Source: Mytilus trossulus (Eukaryota; Mollusca; Bivalvia; Mytilida; Mytilidae). Taken from it: 64,000 nt of DNA. The notes beneath the pieces were generated by a model that worked only from the letters and a program-made list of their open reading frames with translations, did not search any database and was not told the origin of the DNA. The stretch's first letter is position 1. Every line of letters begins with the position of its first letter. Location of the stretch: the NCBI RefSeq assembly GCF_036588685.1, contig NC_086374.1:91816059-91880058 (forward strand), written 5' to 3'. The position numbers and the translations under genes are program-made. Of this stretch, positions 38,901 to 50,900 are shown in pieces.

Positions 38901-41900
38901 ATTTGTTCTTTCATGCTGTTGACAATTTCTGCCATGTCGAATAATGCAAAGTATTTTATTTATATTACATGTATTATGTATGGTTTCTTTTTTTTCTAAA
39001 CGAAATAAACATAATTTTTTTTAAATAATCTGCTTGTTAACTATATACATTGATATACAACATAAACAATGAATACAACATGCAAAAATTGATCTTTTTT
39101 CAAAAATCCAGATTTTAATCATTAACTCAGAGTAACTTGTCATCTTTGTGAGAAAATAAAGTTGTGTGTGAAATAGTATTTTATCTATTATTAGAAAATT
39201 GGGTGTTATTGGAAGATCTGTAATCCCAGTACTGTGCCATCCTGATGTGGTTTTTGTTTGTTTTTTGTTGTTGTTAAGTTGCTGTCTCATTGACATATAT
39301 ACATCTATCAACTTACACATTATCTTGTTTTTCTTTTGTCTGTGTTTCTTGTTTTTCTGTTTGAACATCTGTCTTTTTTTCATCAATCTGAACATAAAAG
39401 GAAATAGTTATATTACATGTATTAGGGAAAAACATTGACCTTTGACAGAAATGGAGGAAAAGCAATCAGTTCACCAAAAAACAAAACTGACTTTCAGTCA
39501 TGACAGTCAATTTGTTTAAATACTTAAGTAGCCACATTATATAATCTGAGTGATTGTATTCAATTTTCAAAAATTAGCCTCTCAGAAAAGGACATTTTGA
39601 CACCTCATGACTTTTTAATTGCTTTCTGTTGTTTACAGATTTTTTTATCGTATCTATTGCACTCAGTTTGCAACTTGTCTACATTAGAGGTGAAAATGAA
39701 TCAAACTTGATTTTGGGTATACAATAGTTTATAGTCATTATTTTTGGTTTCGGTCACAAGAAGTTAAAATCTTCAATTTATATGTAAATTTCTTCAAGTC
39801 ATATAACAGTATACCTACTACATATTTGATTTTAAACATAAAATTTAAACCTCATATAAATATCCATTGTAACAACAAGGATTTTTAAACATTTTAAATA
39901 TGATTTGATTTGGACTATCCCTAGAATATTTGGACAACAGATTAGAAAAAAAATATCACAAAAGATAGACCATCCCTTTCGTCATGTTTGTACTTTCTAA
40001 GCATGTCATACTGAATCTGATAATTTGAACAATTGTATATAAATAAAAGTAATAGATAATTATCTCTGTTATTTGGGACTTTTTTCTCATTAGACAGCTC
40101 AGATCATTATACTGTTATCTGTCTAACAAAAACTGGAAAATTAGCCACAAGACCTACATATCACCTTAGAAAAATAATTCAGGTCATTATTTAAAGTACA
40201 CTTGTATTTATTTTGTTGTCATGTTGACCCATGATAAGCTTTCCATTTAAATTGCTAAATTAAATGACAGATTTTTGCCTTAAGGTCTTGTTAAAGTCTA
40301 TTCATCATATGACCCATTAGTTCAGGTTTATGTTTAACAAGAACTACCTGTCTAAAATTTGTAAAAAAAAAGTTTTTAACTGAGACATTTATTCAATGGT
40401 TATATCAGGACATGTGTAAATATATAGCATGTTACATATATGAATGAACAAATTGCAAAGAGTTTTCTTAGTGAGAATTGTGTGGGAACAAAAAATAGCT
40501 TTTTAAAAAGCCTGTTAAGCTCTTGAGACTTATAGCAGAGATGATGTTTATTTCATTATTTTCTTAACAGTATGAATAAAAAATATGCTAAATCTGATTC
40601 CATAAATTTATCATTATTTTATAGGATAATATATTTTCAATTTATTTATATTATAATTGACGTATTCTTTAAATTCTAATCGATGCATAAACGTGAATGA
40701 ATTGCGCAACAGCTTGGAATAGATTGACCTATACATTACACCTTTATTATTTGCAGTATTGATAAAAACTTATCAGATCAAATTTCACTGTCATACATTT
40801 ATTTATCATTTATTGTTGATTTTATTGAATATGCAAATACACGTACATGCAGTCATGGCAGTGTTATTCAAATCTTGCTTTTGTAACCAATAAACTAACC
40901 ATGACTCAATGCCTCAACAAAAATTAACATGTGATGTAAACAACCTCAATATAAAACTTTTAACCTGATATAAGATATGTAAGATGTGTGAAGGGACAAA
41001 CCAGTGGCCATAATGACCTCCACAATCTTAGACAGGGAATAACAAAGTATAACTCTTATGAGATGTGCTTACACTTTATATCGTTTTACAAATGTTTTAG
41101 AAGCAGTCCAATGAATGAATGAATGTAAAATGATGTAAAAAAAGAGCCCCCCCCCCCCCCCCAAGAGAAAAAGACACATTATTAAAGGGAAACTTCGCAA
41201 AAAAATCAAAAATTTATATTATGTCCATTCTGTATAAAAATGCTCAAATTTATAAATATTAAAGTTTTATTCCGCTAGATAAGAGATCACCATCGATTTT
41301 AAATTTTGAGTATCAGTTCTCGGCCTTCCGCCATTTTGTTATCTTGGCCAAATAAAAATCACGATATGTCTATAAACCACAAAGAAGCATAACTACAGTA
41401 ACCGATGTAGTCTTAATTACGTGTCGATATCGGGTCAATCGTACGGTTGTTTTATCTGACTAACTTACTTGATACGGACAATGTTCTTATTTTTTTAATA
41501 ACCATATAGTCTGTTATTTTTAAACTGTTAATATTGGAATCGGTTAAAAAGTCAAAGTTCAAATCATAAATAAGTGTTCCGTGAAAATTGTTTTCGAAAA
41601 TCTAATGCGTTCATAATTCTTTAAAGTAATAAACTTTATTCAAATAAATTAGGATCTTCGCTCCACTGATCACCCGCATGGCTTAAGGTATTACTCCCAA
41701 AGGTATTGTGAGGGGTGTAAGGTGACACGTCCAGGTATTCAAGCGATTTTCTGTCGGGCTTGCAAGTTCATGCATCGTTTCACTTCTGTAGGTATTGATC
41801 AGTGTACACGGCCGATAACTTATAACTGAACTATCAGGTGCATGTGTAATATACATCTCTGTCTTGCGTGTCCGAAAGTGATATAATATACTAGTCATTA

Positions 41901-44900
41901 CTTAACTCATACGCTTGTTTATAAATAAAATTTCTGGTGTAAAGAATATTATTTATAAAAAAAAAAATGATACAAAAAAAAATTTAAAAAAATTGAAGAT
42001 ATATACAAATATACGTATTTTTTCCAAGGGTAAATTTGGGAAAATCAGAGACAAATATTGTATCATATGTCTCTGGGAAAATGTAATATTTACTCGTTGT
42101 CAATAGTAAAGGACATAGTTGGATCGGTAAACGGACAGAAAGTCACAGGACAAAAAGTCACAGGACATAAAGTTACAAATTTGATAGGACGAAAAGTCAC
42201 AGGACAAAAAGTCACAATTATTTTTTTGACAATTGTTTGAATATATAAGAGAAAGATCTTGAAATATTTTCTTTTTATTACATCTATTTATTTTTCAGTG
42301 TAGGACATTGTTCATAAGCTTTGTTAAATGAAAAGTTATCAAATTTTAATCATGCAAAGGGGACATTTCTTGGCACCATGAAGCCATTTAAGTACAAAGT
42401 CACTTTGACATTTTGTTTTCAGAACAATTATTTGTTCATCATTGATGTTTATTGAATAAATTTTAATTACAAAGTTGCTTTATATATAAGAGTTCAAGAA
42501 AAAAACAAAAACTTTGTTTTTAAAACTATTTTTTCTTGAGAAAAATACTCTAAAAACTGAATTGTGACTTTTTGTCCTGTGACTTTTTGTCCGTGACTTT
42601 TTGTCGGTGACTTTTTGTCCTGTGACTTTCTGTCCTACATTCGTTGGATCATTCCAGAAATGTTGATTAAAAAATGTGCGCACTTGTCGACGTATCATTT
42701 ATACGCCCGGATAGAAAGTTACGGAACTACAGCGCAATTTAAAATATATACATGTATACATTGAACATAAGAAAGAAACATACATTTTGTGCAAATTGGG
42801 GTAAAAGTTTTGTAAATAGACTAGTCCACGTATACTAACTATACAAATCCTTGCGTATACTAACAGTATGTAATCATCCAATTCGATAGACTATTGTATA
42901 CCAAAAGAAGAAGAAGAGGACCAATTTGATTTAAATACAGGTCGATCTATAACTTGCTTTGGTTCATCGAAGTTATGAACATAGTAAAATCACAGATTTA
43001 TATATCAATTAGATTGTTCTCGAATAAAGAAAGAAATTCGTCATCACCACAATTGTTCCGACATATGCAACTGGACGTACACTAATAATCCCCGAGGGAT
43101 GTGAATATTTTCTAGGAAAGCTATTGAGTATTAAAGTTTCAAATCATTTTCGGGATTTATTTTCTTTCTTGATATTCAATGACAGCAAATTTAAAGAATA
43201 AACTGCTTTTCAGATATTTGTCCGCTTTAGGGGTTGAACAGACTTATAATTACATTCAAAAATAGGGAAAGATGACATTAAATTCGTTGTCTTTTGTTTT
43301 TAAACATCTTTGGTCAAATAGTCCCCGATTATGATTAAATTTGGTTGACGTTTTTCACACTTGATAAAGAATATCTATTCGTAATTTTTCGATTCCATTC
43401 CAAGAAGACCTTAAATTTGCTGTCAATTTTTAAAAAATTCTTAAGTAGAAAAATATTTTTTCTTTATTCGTTCATATTATATTCCGCTTCGGTAGAGTTA
43501 TCTTCAGTGAGTTCCAGTTATTAATTTATACGTGGCTTTTAAAAAGTCTAAATCTAAGTGTTCTCATTCATTTGCCTAATAAAGACAAATAAAAATACTT
43601 TGGTGAAGCTATTTATAATTTCTAAGTTCTCCTTTTTATTAGACACCAATCATGGACAAAAGGTGTAAATTATTTCAATCGGACATATGATTTAAGTTTC
43701 CCGTCTTTAAACGAAAATTGTGTATTTCTTAGTAAATTAACTTATTTGAATTAAAATAAATAATAGCATCAAACATAATTAAATAATAATATTCCACGGC
43801 GATCAATTTTTATTTGTCACCAACTTGAATATATATTTTAGATATGTATATTGAATGCTCCCTTGTCTTATAATTCACTGATCCGAATAGACAGTCACAC
43901 CTGGCAAGATGTGCCCGAGAGGCGTGGTTAAATACCGAAGTGCAAATAACAATTTACCTTTCAACAAGCCATCTACGAGTATTGCCACAGAACCGTGAAT
44001 ACACACATCGTATCAACCAAGTCATAGCAGAGATAGTAAAAGGTCAATAAGAGTACACCAACATATTGTCTTTACAGATTATTGTACTTTACTTTGTTCA
44101 CCTTATCAGTCCGAAAATATATTAATTAAAAATAAATTTATAACTTTTTGTGTTGTCTACAAAAATAATTCGAATATATACGTTTAACATAGAAAATTTA
44201 TCTCATGAATATGTACAATTGAACGTCTGTGCGTTTTATCTTCTTATTATCGGATGGTTATTTAGATAAAGCGTAAGTCATCGGCGCGCTTACGATTACG
44301 TTAAAATATGATTAAAAACCAAGACTTTTAATGATTGTATTTTAAATCCCGGCATGCAAAAACCAGGAGAAAACGTCACGACCTACAGGAAGTAGTTAAT
44401 ATTTTTTCATTAAATATTGAATTTCTCCTTTATTACTGCACATCTAGCAATAAAACTTTGTGAATATATATATTATGTCATAATGAACAAATTTAAACCA
44501 TAAGTGAAAAATCGTGAATTTTCCCTTTAACATAAATAATCTACCAACAAACATCATTTTTAAAGGTAACATTATATTAAATGTTGTCCCTCCTCATGCT
44601 TATATCTGCAGATCTAGAATGCATGGCAAGTTTTTTTTTTTTTTTTTTTAAGGGAAAACAGCTACAGATGTATGCTTCAGAAGATAATTTACAGAAGAGT
44701 GGCGTTGAAGTTATGTGGAAACTATAGTTGACTCATATTGGCAATCATACCACATCTTCTTATTTTCATATTGAAAAAAGGATAGTTTTTGTTGCATAAG
44801 GTTTTTTATGTATCTTTTCTAATTCACTTATCAAGAAAGATACAGTGGATCTGACATGTCTGATGAACATGATGGATATATGGTGACATGATTAAATAAC

Positions 44901-47900
44901 AAGTATTGATTATTTTTATCATAAGACTGCTTAAGTAATGCACACTGGTTGACAGGTTTTGTACACAATCTTAATGCTCTTATTGATTCTGTGTGGAATA
45001 GAATATGTATCTATCAATACCATTAATTACTAACAGCTTGTATAATGAAATACACAACTAAACTGCTCATGTAACTAATTTTACCTGTTCAACTTTTATT
45101 TCAGGTGGTAATTTTTCATGACTTTGTTCCCCTGGGTCAACATGGTCAACAGGAACCTACAAAAAAGTTAAAATTCAATAAATTATCAATTAAACAAATG
45201 CAAGAATGTGTCCCATCCACACTACCATTGTCTATGTTCAGTGGACCGTGAAAATGGGGTAGAACACTAATTTGGCATTAAAATTAGAAAGATCACATCA
45301 TAGGGAACATGTGTACTAAGTTTCAAGTTGATTGGAGTTTATCAAAAACTACCTTGACCAAACAAATTAACCTGAAACGGGATGAACGGAGTCGAACAGA
45401 CGAATGGAACCAACAGACGAACAAGGGAACCCACAGATCAGAAAACACAATGCCCCTCTACTATGGTAGGTGAGCTGTCAGATGTTTAGAGAAATCTCAG
45501 ATAAAATCAAAGGCAGATCCAGGGAGGGGCTGGGAGAGCTTGGGCCCCCCTTTTGTTGGAAAAATTTGGTTGATTATATAGGGAATCATTGAAGCATGAC
45601 TGGAACGGCCCCCCCTTTAGGTCAGTCAGCGACCCCCCTTAGGAAAAGTTCTGGATCCACCACTGAAAATATACTAGTATAAATGATATTACTAGACCAT
45701 AAACTTAAATTACAGGTTAACAAGGTCAATGGATTTTAATCAAATTCACTAATGACATGAACATGATGAATGATATCTATGTAAATATTTTGAAAGTACA
45801 CAAAAGGACAAATGTCCACACATGTGAACTGTTGCGTCATTTCAGGACCCTATGGAGAAACAAGATTTAAACTGTTACATCAATAAGAGGGTTGAGAATA
45901 TTTAATTTTATTTTCAAAGTTCTAAAACTTTATTTCACTTAGAAATGCATATGTTTACAATAATAAATGTTGTCAATACAGAGAGGGAATTTTTCTTTCA
46001 TGATTTTCAGATGTCCGTTTAAAAAATATGTTTGTCCTGCATCATAGTCACTTTAAAAGACATGGAAATTTCTTGATGATAGTGTCAAAATGTTTCATTT
46101 GGATGTCTATATTCATGGTATTGAATTTTGCATGCTTTTTGGTATGTAAACATGTAGAACTTGTGTTACAAGATGTATATTTGAAGAATGATATATGTAA
46201 GAATAAAAGGAGATGTGGCCATGGGGGAATACAGTTTTTAACATCAGTCGTCAATAAGACAGCAAGGCAACATACATGCTATATACTATAAACATGTGTC
46301 CATACAAAAATTTAAAGCTCTTAATCATCCCAAGTCTATAAAAGTTGTGAATAAATAAACAAAAACAATATTTTTTCTCCAAATAAATGAAATATGGATT
46401 ATGTGTTATGCACTGTAAACAATGTAAAACAGTGTTATATGATACATGTTATACATGTAAGTCGTAGACTGAACATATGTATATGTAATATATATACCAT
46501 GTTTATGATGTATAAAGCCATTATTATCAACATAAAATATTTCCACATTTTAACTCTTGAAGAATTCATTTCAACAGCTTGTGTATGTTTATATCTTTTT
46601 CCTGTCATGTTTTTCAGGGAAGTTCCTCTGTTATACAACTGAGAAAATGCCTAATCCTTCAAAAATGTTTATATGTATTTCCCAAATAATAAACAATGAA
46701 AAGAATAAAGTAGAATGCATATGCATGTTATCCTTTTAAATTTTAACACATCAGGCACATTATCCAGACAAACATAGTAAATCTGGAATTTTCTTCAGAA
46801 TTGATAGCTTCACATCAATCATTTTTTGTCAATTGTAGCAATTGAATTCATAGTTTTCACAAATAAATCTTACAAACATGACAAATACAATGTATATCAT
46901 ACAACATGTACAAATAATGAAATTTTTTCTTTAACAATTACAATGAAGGTCATCTGACATCCTGGACCTGCTATACACGCCAACGTACCTGTTTTGAAGA
47001 TTCATCCTGAATTGTACCAATTGTCAATTTCTCATTTCCATTGCCATATGTTCTGAAAATGATTAAAACACATGTTCAAAATGTAAACAATGTCATTAAT
47101 TACAATATTAAAAAAAACGTAACATATTTAACAACATATATATATTGTTACTAGGATATCTAAATGTAGATAGAACCAGGACCTAATTTTCAATTACTTG
47201 TACATTTACCTGTCATCCTGATTCAAAACTTTTAATCTATATAAAAATATAGAGGAACCAAATGAATCATTCAATAAATAAAAGAACAGAGTTCCTACAT
47301 GTCTGCATGTATGTCTCTGGCAGTGCACATATCCTATCTATCCAACATTTTCCAAGGGTAATAACAAACAAAAACCTTTTTTTTGCGCCAGATGTATCTA
47401 CTATCTGTTTAAGTGAAAAGTTTGTGTGTGAGACAAAAACTAAATTTTAAAAGCCAATTTTTCATAAATTTAATATCTTTTCAAGGGGAATAAGTCTTTT
47501 TAAAGAAGTCGATTGGCCACCATCATACATGTTATAAAATTGGTCAGAAATATTGCTATTTATCTAACCTATATATAGCATAAGTTTTATAAAATTCTGG
47601 CAAGAGTTTTAACTGTGAGAGATCTTACAAGACAGGAAGGACAGACACCTGGTTTACATGTCCCCCACAACGCATTACACAGGAGATTTAAAAAAAAAAT
47701 TGACAATAGTTTAAAAACTTTTCAAAACTTCTTATTTATACATGTAATAATATGTATTCACCAAATTCCAGTGATGTATATAAAATATAACATTCAATGT
47801 TAAGCATGCACGACATGTAACAATTCCCCCTTATTTAGCTAGATCAATTACATATTTAGCTGCAGTGATCATGTACATTGACCATGTGACCAAGCTACAT

Positions 47901-50900
47901 GTTTATTAGCATTACTTAAAATCAAGTGTTAATTTCTGCTCAAGTCATGTAAATTAAGTGTGATAAATAATGTAGTAATTTCTGCTCAAGTCATGTAAAT
48001 TAAGTGTTGATAAATAATGTACATTTTATTTCAGTTATCACACAGGAAACAAAGCTGACCAGTAAATTGCTTCATGTCAACAACAAAGTTTACTATCTGA
48101 TCCTAATGGTCATTATAACATGTATGACGCAGTTCATATGATATACTTCTTATGCTACAAATGTATATATACTTTGTATACTTGGGATTAGTTTAAATCA
48201 CACATTTAATTCACTAGCTTAACATTCTTACTTCATTGTACTTATTGACTGTCCATAATATGTGATGTACATGCATGCCTCATCAGAGTTTTAGATCCCT
48301 TTTAAATCTATTTTTACAGATTTTGGCTTGCACCAAATGACCATGCATATGACCATTACAGTGGCTGATCCAGAAATTTTCATAAGTGGGTGCCCACTGA
48401 CTGACCTAAGAGGAGGCCTGCTTCGGTCACGCTTCAGAGATTCCCTATACAAGCAATCAAATTTTTTCCCAAAAAGTGAGGGGGGCTCGGGCACCCTGTC
48501 CCCCCTAAATCCGCCTCTGCATTAAAAAACAATTGTGAAAATTAAGGAAAAAATATCAATTGTGAATACAGTGCTTCAACTGCAATGACATGAATTAAGG
48601 AACTCAATTAAGATAAAAACACATGAAAATTGTAAGGATGAACATCACAAGATGAACATGACAAACATGACGTAGCAGTGATGTTATACATTTTGTACAT
48701 GTAGATTATATCATGCATATAGGATTTAAACAAACTTGACATCTTCCCAAAAAAAATTTTGTATGTATTCAAATATGTACATGTACAGGGGGCAATTCAG
48801 ATAACAAAGAGTAAAATGGTTAAATAGAAATATTCCTCGGACTCCTCATTAATTTGAATTATTTCTCTATCAAGCCACTCTGACCCATTCAATTTTTTGT
48901 ACATCTACATATGTTACCATGTACACAAAAATGTATCAGATTTTCATCCAGAACAAAATACACACCATTTCATGTGAAACATGACAATGTGATTTATAGA
49001 CGGGCAATCTTTAAATTGCTCATTTAAGAGCACATTATAATTATTCTTATTGTAATAGAAAAGCAAACTTTAGCATGAACTCCACGAAGGTATTAATCAA
49101 TACAGCTAACATGTTGTATATACAAATGTATCAGTCTTGACTGTGCTAAGGTCATGTTAGTATACATGTACATGTAGATAAAGGCAACAATTCATTAAGA
49201 ACAAGGACTAACAATCAATCATTTCAAAAAATCAATATCCATTATCAAAACCTTAAGAAAATATACTTGACATATATATAGACCTTATATTTAAAATAAT
49301 ACATAAAACATGTAAAAGGAAAACATATTCAAATAATCTATAGGAATTCATTCATTTAAACTTAAAGAAAATAAAAAGTTGACATACATTCATGACATTT
49401 GTAAATGATATTCAATAAACAGCTGATGTAAACTCATTTTTGAATTGAACTATTTCTTCTAGTTACATGTACATTGTATTGTACCGGGTACATGTATGTA
49501 GTACATGACTATTTTTCTCCATTTCATTCAGTGATAAACAATCAAAATATGAATTATAATTATTAGAGACACATGTTCAATCAAAAATCCAAAGTAAGCT
49601 ATAAATGAATTATTTCATTTAAGTTACATGTACATTCATGGCCATGCTTGGTAAAAGACTCAAACATTGTCATTTATATAAATCATAAAATGGTTTAAAA
49701 AACAAATACACCATATCAATTATTTCACGAAATTCTAGATATTTAAATATATGTGAATGATGTACATTTTGTAACTTATTATCACATACTAACAGACAAG
49801 GAAGGAATCCCTTATCTAAAACTGTAAAATAAGTATGTTATAAGTACATGTAACATCATGTATTGGGGACACAAATGGGAAAAAGTTCTGAAAATTCAAA
49901 CATGTACAGTCTATGCCAAACCAGTTTTAGAATGTTAAGGGTTTGTCTGCCCGAAAAAGAAATCTGAATTTTTCTACTACGGTATATATTCAACCAAAAA
50001 ATCCTATAATGTCTGTCTGACCGCATGATTTTTTGTCTGACATTTTGTCTGTCAGACAGAGCTTAGAATACTCAGCATGTAACTATAACTGTATAGTCAA
50101 AGAGAGACATAGCTCATATTTATAGACAAATTTCTCTTTATGCTTGTGTTACCCCAGATTGATTAGCCAGTAAGAGTCTAGTCGATACCTGAATGCCATC
50201 ATTTAAGCTAAATCAAATAATGACAACATTGAAGAACAATGCTTTGTCTTCTTTTAAAGAAAAATATGAAGGAGAGTCTAAAAAATTGGAGATAATGTTA
50301 ATTAACCTTACAATGCAACCCCCTGGAACCACACTTAATGAGGTAAGACATCTGTATTTTATAGGGATGTTCAATTAGATAACTAAATATAGATAGCTCA
50401 AGTCCTTGTGAACTCTCAGACAGGTTTTTGCTGTCATAGATGGTGTACATTATACTTTGGCCACCAAGTAAAATTAAGTTTTTTCATCAACATAAACAGA
50501 CCTAAACAAGTCTGTCATTTTCTGACATACATTTGTAGATAAGTCTAAAATTGAAAACACATTTTTATAATAAATACATGTTTTGACTTCTTTAAGTCAA
50601 AAACAGAAATCGAATTGTTTACATGTATGTCTGAGCTCTGACTGTACACATCTGCACCCAAAATTAAGAGTTATTCAACACAAAATAAAACATTGACAGA
50701 ATCCCACTGTATTTAGAAAGGATTTTTTTTTTAACAATACAGTTCTGTCAAGAACTAATAAATTGTCATTATTCCTTACGTTGAAAATACTATTCCAGAT
50801 TGCATGATAGGGGTCTCATTGGGGGGTTCAGATCCCGGATCCCACTTACTGTTTTGTCAGATTCCCGTATCCCGCTTACACTATGTACGTAAGCAATTCT

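Noticed and set aside
39021-39395. 124-codon minus frame across SUCO exon 4
   Set aside because: Only the part at 39317-39387 is in a spliced context, and the true SUCO reading frame there differs from this frame.
41683-41898. 71-codon minus frame ([20 protein letters not shown]...)
   Set aside because: Less repetitive than its neighbours, but no acceptor/donor or family match was found and it lies in an intronic insertion.
46028-46642. Cluster of 67-87-codon frames on both strands
   Set aside because: They overlap each other on opposite strands, lack splice fit with SUCO and show no domain.
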